DNA of 64,000 bases from Ferrimonas balearica (GCF_019802055.1 NZ_JAHVHW010000007.1:744001-808000), one strand, 5' to 3'. Numbered from the stretch's first letter, positions 36,049-45,138 are shown. Numbers and translations: made by a program. The notes: generated from the letters alone by a model not told the origin.

Positions 36049-36629
36049 AGTTGCGACAAAATAGTGAGTGGAATGGGGTTCAGCAGTGACTCTCTCCATC
36101 TGCCCTGAAAAAGCCAGTTTATCGTCGGTGCCATCATCCGTTTAACCGCGCCTTGTGTGGCTTTTATATGCTTCGCACCGTGCAATTTCCCCAAAAACCC
36201 ACTCAATCACTTGGTTTTTGTTGCCCCTCCTTCAAACCCTTGCTCTCTCTGTTTTCCAGCTTGTTGGGCTCCCATCAAATATCCGCAGTATTCCGTTTTT
36301 TCATTTTTCTGAAAATACCCCGTTCTTCATGAGTCGAACGATGTGGAGTCTGGTGGGGTAGTAGCAGAAAAGCAGGGGGGCATTAACTCATTTAATAACA
36401 AGGGTATACCAAAGTGTTCTATTCGGTTTTGGTGAAAAGTTCAGCACGGATCTATATAAATTCCTGCTCGCTCTGGCAGGGAAATCTGAGCCAACAGGTT
36501 TTCTTCGGGGCAACTTTTATAACTCTGGACTACGTTTAAGTGGAAGTGGGTCTGTGGCGCAGTCTTCCCACGTATCAACCGGATGTCCGGAAGGTTTTGT
36601 AACGAGATAGTCACCCTTGGAGGTTGAAG
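36049..36629 (+). other. 581-bp AT-richer gap before the Tad locus
   Basis: No gene is supported here. Base composition is visibly poorer in GC than the flanks. The right half contains a candidate promoter (36429-36458), a hairpin CCGGATGTCCGG (36579-36590) and GTGGG/CCCAC pairing (36546-36571) in what would be a leader of about 165 nt before flp. I compared it with c-di-GMP riboswitch hallmarks and did not find them. Confidence 0.6.
36429..36458 (+). promoter_or_regulatory. Candidate promoter of the Tad operon
   Basis: TTGGTG (36429-36434), an 18-bp spacer and TATATA (36453-36458) form the best sigma70-like element in the gap upstream of flp. No other evidence supports it. Confidence 0.35.
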
Positions 36630-36818
36630 ATGGTTAAGCAAGCATTGATCGATTTTTGGAACGATGAGTCCGGTCTGACTGCGGTGGAATACGCCATTGC
36701 CGGTGGGCTGGTGGTTGGCGGCATGGTTGTGGCCTTTATCGCATTGGGCGAAAGCGCAACGGCACAGATTGAGTGTCTGGATGACGCGGTAAACGGTGTG
36801 GACTGTGGTGCGCCGTAA
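36630..36818 (+). CDS. flp: Flp family type IVb pilin
   Basis: Major subunit of the Tad/Flp pilus. The 62-aa prepilin has the hallmark G/LTAVEY processing site (cleavage after Gly15, with Glu at +5 and Tyr at +6) followed by one hydrophobic helix AIAGGLVVGGMVVAFIAL. ATG at 36630 has a GGAGGT ribosome site seven nt upstream. Two cysteines in the short tail (IECLDDAVNGVDCGAP) may form a disulphide. First gene of the Tad locus. Confidence 0.93.
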   Translation: MVKQALIDFWNDESGLTAVEYAIAGGLVVGGMVVAFIALGESATAQIECLDDAVNGVDCGAP

Positions 36819-36827
36819 ACCCCATGT

Positions 36828-36857
36828 GGGGCTTGCCCACTGTTGTTGGCAAGCCCC
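36828..36857 (+). other. Stem-loop between flp and tadV
   Basis: Perfect GGGGCTTGCC / GGCAAGCCCC ten-pair stem with a ten-base loop, followed by a weak TTTTGTT. It probably stabilises the pilin message or reduces transcription into the rest of the operon. Confidence 0.65.
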
Positions 36858-36942
36858 ATAGATGGATTTTGTTACTCCCGGTCCGTGCGTTACGGGAATA
36901 ACAACCGATTCGAGAGCTTTTGACGTTGACGCACGGTGGCCT

Positions 36943-37476
36943 ATGAGCAGTGTACCCCCCTCAGACAGCCTGCAAAGCGCTTTGATTCTGCTGGGCTTTG
37001 CCCTGGCATTGATCAGCGACTTGCGCACACAGCGGATCCCTAACGGTCTGGCGCTGCTGGCGTTGGCAACCGGTCTGATTTTTCACCTTTACGCTTCAGG
37101 ACTGATGGGCATCGGCATCGCACTGGCCGGAGCGGCGGTAGCGCTGTTGATGGTTCCCCTCTATGCCAAAGGCTTTATTGGGGCGGGCGACGTCAAGCTG
37201 ATGATGGGGATGGGTGCCCTGATGGGGCCGGTGCTGTCCCTTTGGGTGCTGGCTCTGGGCATTGTTTGTGGGGCTTTGATTGCGCCCCTGCTGGCGCTTA
37301 GCCAGGTGGGCTGGCAAGGGTTGGTAGCGACGGCAAAGCGTTACTACCAGTGTGTGCTGACCCGCAGTTACTTCCGTCCCGAACAGGGGGAAGCCGCGGC
37401 CACCCGGGTGCCTTATGCGCCCGCTTTGGCGATGGGGTGGGTACTGGCTCAGTGGCTTTCGTTACCAGGGCTTTAG
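36943..37476 (+). CDS. tadV: Flp prepilin peptidase TadV/CpaA
   Basis: Inner-membrane aspartic protease (A24 family) that cleaves Flp and the pseudopilins TadE/TadF. The two catalytic Asp motifs are ALISDLRTQRIPN near residue 25 and GFIGAGDVKLMMGMG near residue 85. Five to six hydrophobic helices. ATG at 36943 is the likeliest start (177 aa); the frame is open further upstream but without a ribosome site or homology. Follows flp by 124 bp. Confidence 0.9.
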   Translation: MSSVPPSDSLQSALILLGFALALISDLRTQRIPNGLALLALATGLIFHLYASGLMGIGIALAGAAVALLMVPLYAKGFIGAGDVKLMMGMGALMGPVLSLWVLALGIVCGALIAPLLALSQVGWQGLVATAKRYYQCVLTRSYFRPEQGEAAATRVPYAPALAMGWVLAQWLSLPGL

Positions 37477-37488
37477 GGGAGAAGAGGG

Positions 37489-38817
37489 ATGCTGTTTAAA
37501 TCGTCCAATGCCAAGTCTAAAGTCGAGGCGGATCTCGAACTCAGAACGCCTTCGCAGCATGTGGCCAATAACCCCACTGACCTGGATGAGACCGGGTTGG
37601 AGCCGGGGCTGCTGCTGAACCTGATGTTGAAACACCTTTATGACGGCGATGCCCTGACCCTGCTGCAGCTGAGTCAGCGACTGGCGCTGCGGGGCGGCAT
37701 TGTTCAGAGCCTGCTGAGCGAAGCTAAAGAGACCGGGCTGGTGGAAAACCGTCAGATGAGCAGTGCCGGCCAGCAGCGCTTCAGCCTGAGCGGCGAGGGG
37801 CGCCGTCAGGCCCAGAACCTGTTTGCCACCAGTGGTTACCTGGGGCCTGCCCCTGTGCCCCTGGCCCAATACAACGAGGTGTGCCGACAACAATCCAGCC
37901 GCAATCGCCAGATCACCCGGGAAGCGTTTACCGAGGGGATGAAAGAGGTGGTGGTTCCTGCGGGGTTGCTGGATCAACTGGGCCCGGCCCTTAATTCCAC
38001 CCGTCCTCTGCTGATTTATGGCTTGCCGGGCACCGGGAAATCCTTCCTGTGTCGACAGCTCAACCGTCTGTTTTGCGATGAGGTGCTGATCCCCCATGCG
38101 GTCGCCGTGGGCCATCACATTATCCAGGTTTACGACCCTCATTTTCATCACCGGGTGGTGGACGGCTCAGCTACGGAAGCGCTTGAGCTTGTGGCGGAGG
38201 CGGTTGATGGCCGTTGGCACCGTTGCCGTCGCCCGCTGCTGATGGTGGGAGGGGAACTCACCCTGTCGATGCTGGACGTCAGTTTTGACAGCAACAGCCG
38301 AACCTTCCGCGCCCCGATTGGGCTGACCGCCAACAACGGCATTCTGCTGATCGATGATCTGGGACGCCAGACCATCTCGCCCAAGGCGATCTTCAATCGC
38401 TGGATTCTGCCGCTGGAAGAGGGGCGGGACTTTCTCTCACTGCCCAGTGGCGAGCACTTTGAGGTGCCGTTTGAGCAACTGCTGCTCTTCTCCACCAACC
38501 TGGCACCGACCGAACTGGTGGATGAGGCCTTCCTGCGGCGACTGGGCTACAAGGTCCATTTCGGCCAGCTGGATAAACCGACCTATCTGAGGATCTGGCA
38601 GCAGAACTGCGACACCTTCGGGCTGGAATCGGCCCCGGGGCTGACCGACTGGATGCTGGACCGGCTTTATCCGGAAGCGCAGAAACCCCTGTTGCCCTGT
38701 CATCCGAGGGATCTGCTCTCCATTGTTTCCGACCAGGTGCAGTTCGGTGGTCTGTCACCGGTCATTACCCGCGAGTTGCTGCGGCACGCGTGGGATCTCT
38801 ATTTCGTCAAAGGGTGA
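37489..38817 (+). CDS. AAA+ ATPase inserted in the Tad locus
   Basis: 442-aa protein not among the standard Tad components. Walker A is GLPGTGKS (178-185), Walker B ILLIDDL (about 285-291), and a sensor-1-like LLLFSTNLAP follows near 330. The N-terminal 40-110 looks like a winged helix (LTLLQLSQRLALRGGIVQSLLSEAKETGLVE). The C-terminal HPRDLLSIVSDQV is a helical AAA lid. Similar ATPases are, from memory, present in some betaproteobacterial Tad clusters. It lies between tadV and rcpC, tightly spaced with tadV (12 bp). Role unknown; remodelling or transcription control are both possible. Confidence 0.75.
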   Translation: MLFKSSNAKSKVEADLELRTPSQHVANNPTDLDETGLEPGLLLNLMLKHLYDGDALTLLQLSQRLALRGGIVQSLLSEAKETGLVENRQMSSAGQQRFSLSGEGRRQAQNLFATSGYLGPAPVPLAQYNEVCRQQSSRNRQITREAFTEGMKEVVVPAGLLDQLGPALNSTRPLLIYGLPGTGKSFLCRQLNRLFCDEVLIPHAVAVGHHIIQVYDPHFHHRVVDGSATEALELVAEAVDGRWHRCRRPLLMVGGELTLSMLDVSFDSNSRTFRAPIGLTANNGILLIDDLGRQTISPKAIFNRWILPLEEGRDFLSLPSGEHFEVPFEQLLLFSTNLAPTELVDEAFLRRLGYKVHFGQLDKPTYLRIWQQNCDTFGLESAPGLTDWMLDRLYPEAQKPLLPCHPRDLLSIVSDQVQFGGLSPVITRELLRHAWDLYFVKG

Positions 38818-38879
38818 CAGTTCACCCGGTTACTACACCAGATCGCCAGCGGTACCGGCTTTATGGGAGGAGTTGAGTT

Positions 38880-39758
38880 ATGCGCTCATTGGTATTTGTC
38901 CTGATCTCCATCGCCTTCGGTATCGGAGCGGTGCTGCTGGCTCAAAACTGGCTGAAGCAGAGCCAGCCTGCGTCGCCGGAGGATAACCGCATTTCGGTCG
39001 TGACCATGGCGGTTAGCGTGCCCTCCGGCACCATCCTGCAGGAAAAACACCTGGTCCTGAAAACCCTGCCTCTGGAAGCGGTGCCTGACAGCACCCTGAC
39101 AGACCTTGAACAAGTGGCGGGAATGGTGACCAAGTTTCCCCTGATTGAGGGGGATTTTGTCAGCCGCCAGAAGCTGGCGAAAAAGGGCGAGGGCAGCGTG
39201 CTGGCCAGCCTGATCGCCCCCAATATGCGGGCGGTCAGTATTCGGGTAAACGACGTGGTCGGGGTGGCCGGTTTCCTGCTGCCGGGCAACCGGGTGGATG
39301 TGCTGGTGACCCTCTCCGCGCGGAGCGGTTCCGGGCGCGATATGGCCTCAAGTACCGAAGTGATTCTCAGCAATCTCAAGGTGTTGGCGGTGGATCAGAA
39401 AGCCAACCAGGACAGCAACCAGCCGGTACTGGTCCGGGCGGTCACCCTGGAGGTGACGCTGGAGCAGGCGGAAGTCCTGATGAGTGCCCGCAGCCGCGGC
39501 AACATTCAGCTGGCGCTGCGTAATCCCAATGACAATGTCGAGGTCGAGGTGGCCAGTGCAGAACCGGAAACCGAAGCGGTTCCGGAGCCTGAGCCGGAGA
39601 CCGCCGCTGCTCCGGTGGCGACGACACCCAAGCCCGCGCCGGTCAGTCAGCGCAAGCGGTTTGAGGTGATTAAGGGCACCCAACAGCAAACCATTACCGT
39701 GGGACGAGAGCGGTCCAACGTCCCAGCGTCCACCACCATGGCTCAAAAGGACGGATAA
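38880..39758 (+). CDS. rcpC: Flp pilus assembly protein RcpC/CpaB
   Basis: Periplasmic partner of the Tad secretin. It begins with a membrane anchor (VFVLISIAFGIGAVLLAQNWL) and has an SAF domain (VVTMAVSVPSGTILQEKHLVLKTLP, about 41-66), then the RcpC/CpaB core (ISIRVNDVVGVAGFLLPGNRVDVLVTL). The C-terminal part has an E/P-rich linker (EPETEAVPEPEPETAAAP) and a basic end FEVIKGTQQQTITV. 292 aa. GGAGGAG ribosome site; two bases before rcpA. Confidence 0.9.
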   Translation: MRSLVFVLISIAFGIGAVLLAQNWLKQSQPASPEDNRISVVTMAVSVPSGTILQEKHLVLKTLPLEAVPDSTLTDLEQVAGMVTKFPLIEGDFVSRQKLAKKGEGSVLASLIAPNMRAVSIRVNDVVGVAGFLLPGNRVDVLVTLSARSGSGRDMASSTEVILSNLKVLAVDQKANQDSNQPVLVRAVTLEVTLEQAEVLMSARSRGNIQLALRNPNDNVEVEVASAEPETEAVPEPEPETAAAPVATTPKPAPVSQRKRFEVIKGTQQQTITVGRERSNVPASTTMAQKDG

Positions 39759-39760
39759 CG

Positions 39761-41224
39761 ATGAAAAATTGGCTATCACAACTTAGGGAAGGGGCGTGGT
39801 CAGTACCTCGTTACGGCCTGATGGGACTGCTGGTCCTTACGCTGATGAGTTTCCCGACCACATTGATGGCCGGTGGCAAGGCGGGCATGGTGCCCTACAG
39901 CTTCCCGGTACCCATCTACAAGTCCAAAACCATGTCACTGAATCACTCCGCTGCCAGGGTGTCGGTAGGTAACCCGGCGATCGCGGACATTCTGCTGATC
40001 AACCCCACTGAGCTGTACATTCTGGGGCGGCAGTTGGGCAGCACCAACATCATGGTGTGGAACGACAACGACCGTTTGGTGGACATCATCGACATTGAGA
40101 TCACCCACGATCTCAACGGGTTGAAAGAGAAACTGCATCGCTTCCTGCCGGATGAGCCGATTGAGGTGCACAGCTCTCAGGGCCAGCTGGTGATCGGCGG
40201 CCAGGTCTCCAACCTGGAGCGGATGAACATGGCGCTGGACCTGGCCCAGGGCTATGCGGTGGCGGCCAACAACTCGGACAACACCAGTACGGTGCTGAAT
40301 CTGATGTCCATCGGCGGTGGTCATCAGGTGATGCTGGAGGTCACGGTTACCGAAGTGCAGCGTGAACTGGCCCGCACTCTTGATTCCGACTTCGCCCTGG
40401 TGTTTGAAAGCTCCGACTTTATCGGTGGATTGCTGGGTGGCGATGGCCTGATCGGCAACAAGGGGATCTTCGGCAGTTACGTCAGTGGTGATGTGCTGTT
40501 CGATTTCGCCATGGACATTGCCAAGCAGCAGCAACTGGCCCGGGTACTGGCGGAACCTAACCTGACCACCATGAGTGGGCAGATGGCCGAGTTCCTCTCC
40601 GGTGGCGAATTCCCCATTCCGGTGCCGGATCGGGATGGCACCACCATTGAGTACAAAGAGTTTGGTGTCGGGGTGAAATTTGTCCCCACAGTGCTGGATT
40701 CCGGACGGATCAACCTGAACCTGAATGTGCTGGTGAGTGAGCTCAGCAACGCCAACTCGGTGGGAGTGATCCCCGATGGCTCCACCACCGCACTGGTGAC
40801 CCCCTCCATTACCAAGCGCAGCGCCAACTCCACCATCGAGCTGGGTGATGGCCAGACCATCGCCATTGCCGGGCTGCTGAGCAATACCGTGCGGGAGAGC
40901 ATGGATGAGCTGCCGGGTCTGGGTGAGATCCCGGTTCTGGGGCAACTGTTCTCCAGCCAGGAGTATCGCAACGGCGAAACCGAGCTGGTGATCCTGGTGA
41001 CTCCGCGCCTGGTTCGTCCCATTGACCGTCAGAAGCTGGTTCTGCCTACCGATGGTTTTGTGGATCCCACCGATCTGGGCTTCTACCTGATGGGGCGCTT
41101 CTCCAAGCGGGATGAGAATGTGCAGCCAACGACCAATCCCAACAGCCCCTCGGCGGCGCAACCGACCCCTGAGCCGGCAACGGATGGTGGCGGCACCCAG
41201 AACAAGTACGGCCACACCCTGTAG
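39761..41224 (+). CDS. rcpA: Tad outer-membrane secretin RcpA/CpaC
   Basis: Forms the outer-membrane pore for the Flp pilus. It has a signal segment, an N-terminal BON/N0-like part (SVGNPAIADILLINPTELYILGRQLGSTNIMVW), and the secretin domain with VPDRDGTTIEYKEFGVGVKF and the signature ELGDGQTIAIAGLL, ending in ELVILVTPRLV. The C-terminal tail is Pro/Thr-rich. 487 aa. Confidence 0.93.
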   Translation: MKNWLSQLREGAWSVPRYGLMGLLVLTLMSFPTTLMAGGKAGMVPYSFPVPIYKSKTMSLNHSAARVSVGNPAIADILLINPTELYILGRQLGSTNIMVWNDNDRLVDIIDIEITHDLNGLKEKLHRFLPDEPIEVHSSQGQLVIGGQVSNLERMNMALDLAQGYAVAANNSDNTSTVLNLMSIGGGHQVMLEVTVTEVQRELARTLDSDFALVFESSDFIGGLLGGDGLIGNKGIFGSYVSGDVLFDFAMDIAKQQQLARVLAEPNLTTMSGQMAEFLSGGEFPIPVPDRDGTTIEYKEFGVGVKFVPTVLDSGRINLNLNVLVSELSNANSVGVIPDGSTTALVTPSITKRSANSTIELGDGQTIAIAGLLSNTVRESMDELPGLGEIPVLGQLFSSQEYRNGETELVILVTPRLVRPIDRQKLVLPTDGFVDPTDLGFYLMGRFSKRDENVQPTTNPNSPSAAQPTPEPATDGGGTQNKYGHTL

Positions 41225-41235
41225 AGGACGAGTTT

Positions 41236-41517
41236 ATGAAAACGCGATTGGCGATCGGTTTAGCCGTGATGCTGCTGGCAGGGTGCCAGAGCAACAACGT
41301 AATGGAGCAGTTTGCCCTGGGGCAGACCACTGCGGGTTACAAGCAGATGGAGATCCTGGATCCGGATGCGTCCCGTCGTGACGAGGGGCGGATCAACGAC
41401 CTGGATGGCCAGTACGGCTCCAAGGTGATGGAAAACTATCGTAACTCCACCTACGAGCCGAAGTCGGCCCGGGGCAATCTCAGCCGGTTCTCGGTGGGAC
41501 GCGGCGGCGGTAACTAG
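41236..41517 (+). CDS. Small Tad-locus lipoprotein
   Basis: 93-aa lipoprotein with lipobox LLAGC (Cys17) after MKTRLAIGLAVM. The mature part is hydrophilic, containing TTAGYKQMEILDPDASRRDEGRINDLDG and a Gly/Arg-rich end. It occupies the slot where other Tad loci carry cpaD/rcpB, but is much shorter and I see no similarity. It may act as the pilotin or an accessory of the secretin. GAGGAC ribosome site. Confidence 0.6.
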   Translation: MKTRLAIGLAVMLLAGCQSNNVMEQFALGQTTAGYKQMEILDPDASRRDEGRINDLDGQYGSKVMENYRNSTYEPKSARGNLSRFSVGRGGGN

Positions 41518-41537
41518 GCAGAGTGAGAGGTAACGTC

Positions 41538-42911
41538 ATGAGCACACGCTATCGGATTGGAAAGGGCCATCGCAGGCAGCGGGGCGCGATCATCATCATG
41601 ATCACCGTGGCCATGTTTGCCATTCTGGCCATGGCGGCTCTGGCGTTGGATGGTGGCCATCAACTGCTGAACAAAGCCCGTTTGCAGAATGCCGTTGATG
41701 CCGCCGCCCTGTCGGGGGCAGTCACCCTTAAAGAAGACTATGGCCAGCTGCGGGCGCGGGAAGAGGGGCTGGCCACCTTTATCAGTGCCCTGGGGGCTCA
41801 GGACTATAACGAGCTCAATGCGGGCGTTTCCCTCGGTGTGCTCAACTATGCCGCAGACCAGGTGTCGGCCCAGATCACCATGGAGTTTTCCCATCGCCCT
41901 GATCCCTTTATTCCGGTCTCAGATGAGGATGCGGACTACGTTCGGGTGACGGTGACCGATGTGCAGCTCAACAACTTCTTTGCCCAGATTCTGGGGTTTG
42001 ATAAGCGGATCAGTGCTTCCGCTGTCGCGGGCCCAAGTACCTCTACGCCACAGTGCAGCACTGACCTGTTGCCGATGATGGTGTGCGCGGATGATTTGAA
42101 TGAGGAGAACTTTGGTTATCCGCTGAACAAAATGATGGCGATGAAGATCTCCAGTGACCAGAACTCCCCCATCGGGCCGGGCAACTTCCAGCTGATCCGC
42201 CTGGGCGACAACACGGGGGCGGCGGACATTCGCAGAGCAATGGCAGGGGAGTCCGACAGTGACGAGTACTGTTTTGGCTACAACGGTCCCAATGCCACGG
42301 AACAGGTGGAAACGGAGCCGGGCAACACCGTAGGACCGGTGGCGCAGGGGCTCAATACCCGTATGGGGCGCTGGCAAGGGCCGGTGAACTCCACCGATCA
42401 TCCCCAGGACCACGATACCTGTGTGGGCGCGCCGCTGGATGTGGATGAGAACAGCAATATCCTCGCCGAGGATGGCACCCCCATCACCATCCCGGATGGG
42501 ACGGCGGATTATCACGCCTATATGGACACCCACTATCCCCAGTACTACCACAACGGGCTCTACAACAGCATCGAGGGGCACAGTTGTCCCGCTTACGCCG
42601 ATGGCAGCGATGTGTTTGAGCCCAACTCTCAGGCCAGTTCACCGGGGATGGAGAAGCGGCGGGAGTTTTCCATTGTGGTGGCGGACTGCGGTACCGGCGC
42701 CAACAACGGTCAGAACAGCATGCCGTTTGTGGGTTTTGCCTGCTTCTACCTGATGCAGGAAGTCGTGCAGAAGGGCAATGACGCCTTTGTGATTGGCGAG
42801 TTTCTTGGCGACTGCACCAACGATGCCGGCGGGGTATCCGAAACCCCGAATTCGGGCGCTGGCCCCTATCGCATCGTCCTTTATCACGACCCGGTCAGTG
42901 AGGATTCGTAG
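41538..42911 (+). CDS. tadG: TadG-like pilus-associated protein
   Basis: 457-aa protein with an N-terminal TadG/TadE-like membrane helix (RGAIIIMITVAMFAILAMAALALDGG) followed by the LLNKARLQNAVDAAALSGA motif of the TadG N-domain. A beta-rich periplasmic region follows with Cys and Asp/Asn-rich stretches. There is no obvious vWA domain, which many TadG proteins carry. Start ATG at 41538 (GAGAGGT upstream); the open frame begins five codons earlier. Precedes tadE by two bases. Confidence 0.8.
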   Translation: MSTRYRIGKGHRRQRGAIIIMITVAMFAILAMAALALDGGHQLLNKARLQNAVDAAALSGAVTLKEDYGQLRAREEGLATFISALGAQDYNELNAGVSLGVLNYAADQVSAQITMEFSHRPDPFIPVSDEDADYVRVTVTDVQLNNFFAQILGFDKRISASAVAGPSTSTPQCSTDLLPMMVCADDLNEENFGYPLNKMMAMKISSDQNSPIGPGNFQLIRLGDNTGAADIRRAMAGESDSDEYCFGYNGPNATEQVETEPGNTVGPVAQGLNTRMGRWQGPVNSTDHPQDHDTCVGAPLDVDENSNILAEDGTPITIPDGTADYHAYMDTHYPQYYHNGLYNSIEGHSCPAYADGSDVFEPNSQASSPGMEKRREFSIVVADCGTGANNGQNSMPFVGFACFYLMQEVVQKGNDAFVIGEFLGDCTNDAGGVSETPNSGAGPYRIVLYHDPVSEDS

Positions 42912-42913
42912 CG

Positions 42914-43378
42914 ATGAGAAATCACCCGATGCAACGGCCGCGCCGCGCCCGACAGAGGGGCGTTGCGGCGATCGAGGCCACCATTGCGCTGCCGATTCTG
43001 TTCCTGATGTTTTACGCCGTCGGGGAGTTTGGTCGGCTGCTTTATCAGTACAACCAGTTGAACAGTCTGGCCCGCAATGCGAGTCGCCACCTGATGAGTT
43101 ACACCTCCACCAACTCCACCGGCATCAAGAGTGTCTCGGACCTGGTGGTCAGCCAGGTTCGCAATATGGCGGTGACGGGCCAGCTTGATGGTGGGACACC
43201 CCTGCTAAGAGGACTCACTACAGACAATGTGACCGTGAGCGTGAACCAGACATTGGCCACCGTCACCGTTACCTATGACTGGACCCCCATTTTTGGTGAG
43301 AGCATTCCCGGTTTCTTTGGCGATGCCGTGGACCTGAGCTGGGACATCTCCGCTACGTCGACCATGAGGCCACTATGA
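42914..43378 (+). CDS. tadE: TadE-family pseudopilin
   Basis: 154-aa minor pseudopilin of the Tad pilus. It starts with a basic segment, then RGVAAIEATIALPILFLMFYAVGEFGRLLYQYNQL, where the conserved Glu in the hydrophobic core and the E-F-G-R pattern match the TadE domain. Processed by TadV in characterised systems. Four-base overlap with the following gene. Confidence 0.88.
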   Translation: MRNHPMQRPRRARQRGVAAIEATIALPILFLMFYAVGEFGRLLYQYNQLNSLARNASRHLMSYTSTNSTGIKSVSDLVVSQVRNMAVTGQLDGGTPLLRGLTTDNVTVSVNQTLATVTVTYDWTPIFGESIPGFFGDAVDLSWDISATSTMRPL

Positions 43379-43869
43379 AACGACATCAGCAAGGGGTGTA
43401 TGTGGTGGAGTTTGCCATCGTGGCCACGGTGGTGTTCGTGATCCTGTTCGCTTGCCTGGAAGTGGCTCGTCTGATGTACAGCTATAACGCCCTGACCGAG
43501 GCATCCCGGCGGGCGGCGCGACTGGCGGCTGTGTGCGCGCCGGTCTCCGGAGGTGCGCCCGAGGCCACCAATGAGATGAAAGCGCTGGCGCTGTTTAACG
43601 GGCGCCAACTGGTTGCGGGGTTGAGTGCCGACAACCTCACCATCGACTACCTCACCGAAACCGGTTCGATCGCTGCGACGGTACCGGACATCCGACAGGT
43701 TCGCGCCACCATTTCAAACTATCAGCACGAGTTGATCATTCCGGGTCTGTTTATCCAGCTGAACTCGCCAGCGTTCCGGACATTGATGCCATCCGAAAGC
43801 ATGGGACAGACAAGATACCCCGACGCCAACACGGCTCAGACCATTAACGGCGTGACCTATTGCAGTTAG
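43375..43869 (+). CDS. tadF: TadF-like pseudopilin
   Basis: 164-aa second TadE-like minor pilin: QQGVYVVEFAIVATVVFVILFACLEVARLMYSYNALTEASRRAARLAAV. The FAIV region with Glu in the helix is the same type as TadE. The C-terminal periplasmic part is about 110 aa. Named TadF because of its place after tadE; the two cannot be told apart by sequence alone. Confidence 0.85.
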   Translation: MKRHQQGVYVVEFAIVATVVFVILFACLEVARLMYSYNALTEASRRAARLAAVCAPVSGGAPEATNEMKALALFNGRQLVAGLSADNLTIDYLTETGSIAATVPDIRQVRATISNYQHELIIPGLFIQLNSPAFRTLMPSESMGQTRYPDANTAQTINGVTYCS

Positions 43870-43884
43870 CAGTGGAGGCGATTC

Positions 43885-45138
43885 ATGAACGCACCAAATA
43901 CATCTTACAAAACGAGCGGTGGTGAACTTCAGGACATGGATAACGTGGAACGCCTGGAACGATTGAGCCGAAGAAAAAGCCTGCCGGTGTTGTTGCCGAC
44001 GCTGCTGATCACGGCGGTGCAGGAGGAGGGGGGCACACTGGCAGAGATGCTGGTATCGGTGCCCAATGTGAAGTTGACCCACGTCAGCGCCAACCAGGTG
44101 GACGCCAGTTACTTCGAGGCAGCTCGCCTGCTGGTGCTGCAATTGCCATCGGAGCATGACCTGGCCCTGCAGATGCTGGATAGCTTTGCCGGGAAATGCG
44201 AATACATGCTGGTGGTCGCGGAGCGCTTCACTCCTGAGTTGATGCGAGAGGCGATGAAGGCGGGCGCCCGGGACTATCTGCCGCTGCATGGGGCCAAAGA
44301 GGAGCTCTACCAGACCCTGTTTGATATTGCCCAGTCTGTGGCTGACGCAACCACCCTGGCACCCACCTTTGTGGTGCTTAACAGCAAGGGGGGCTGTGGC
44401 GCCAGCTTCCTCAGTGCCGCCATTGCGGACCAGTTTGCCTGCCGGGACAGCGGGTTCAATGTAGCGCTGCTCGATGGCGATCATGTCCAGGCGGGGCAGT
44501 CTCACCTGCTTAACCTTGAACCGGAGTACTTTTTTCATCACGCCCTGGCCCAGGCTGAGGAGCTGGATGACAACGCCCTGGGGGGCATGATGAGCCAGAT
44601 GGATAATCTCCACCTGCTGCCTGCCGCCCCCTTCAGTCAGCAGGACAGAACCGCGGTGAGCTATCTGCAACTGCCGCAGTTGATGTTCAAACTGCGCAGT
44701 CGATACAGAGCGGTGGTGGTGGACCTGTCCCGGGGCCCGGAAACCTGGGCCAACCCCATTCTGATGGAGGCCAGCGCCATTTTGCTGGTGATTCAGGACA
44801 GCCTGGCGTCGTTGCGCAGTGCCACCGCCACGGTGAACCACCTGATCAATGAGCTTGGGGTCAGCAAAAGCCGCATCCACCTGATCTACAACCGTTACAC
44901 CCCCAACAAGGGCGTGGTCTCGCTGACCGATGCGAAAACCACGTCGGGATTGGGCTCAGTCTTTACCGTCCGCAACGATTTTCAACGGGTCAACGCCTGC
45001 CTGGATGAGGGCAAGCGTTTGTCTCGCTTTGCCGCCAAGGAGCCGGTGACTCAGGACGTTATCCATATCTGTCAGCAACTCATTCCCGAGGCCAAGGAAG
45101 GCAAGCAATCGGGGTTTTGGGCCAAACTCTGGCGTTAA
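43885..45138 (+). CDS. tadZ: Tad localisation ATPase TadZ/CpaE
   Basis: Polar localisation protein of the Tad system. It has an N-terminal receiver-like domain (residues 1-140) without obvious phosphoacceptor, and a MinD/ParA-type ATPase domain that begins VVLNSKGGCGASFLSAAIAD with the deviant Walker A KGGCGAS. The later AVVVDLSRGPETWANPILM corresponds to the Walker B region. 417 aa. GTGGAGG ribosome site. Confidence 0.9.
   Translation: MNAPNTSYKTSGGELQDMDNVERLERLSRRKSLPVLLPTLLITAVQEEGGTLAEMLVSVPNVKLTHVSANQVDASYFEAARLLVLQLPSEHDLALQMLDSFAGKCEYMLVVAERFTPELMREAMKAGARDYLPLHGAKEELYQTLFDIAQSVADATTLAPTFVVLNSKGGCGASFLSAAIADQFACRDSGFNVALLDGDHVQAGQSHLLNLEPEYFFHHALAQAEELDDNALGGMMSQMDNLHLLPAAPFSQQDRTAVSYLQLPQLMFKLRSRYRAVVVDLSRGPETWANPILMEASAILLVIQDSLASLRSATATVNHLINELGVSKSRIHLIYNRYTPNKGVVSLTDAKTTSGLGSVFTVRNDFQRVNACLDEGKRLSRFAAKEPVTQDVIHICQQLIPEAKEGKQSGFWAKLWR

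Noticed and set aside
36155-36361. 68-codon frame in the gap before the Tad locus
   Set aside because: No ribosome site, biased residues and no domain; the surrounding stretch looks non-coding.
36379-36629. c-di-GMP (GEMM) riboswitch upstream of flp
   Set aside because: The conserved core motifs of GEMM-I could not be found; only generic hairpins are visible.
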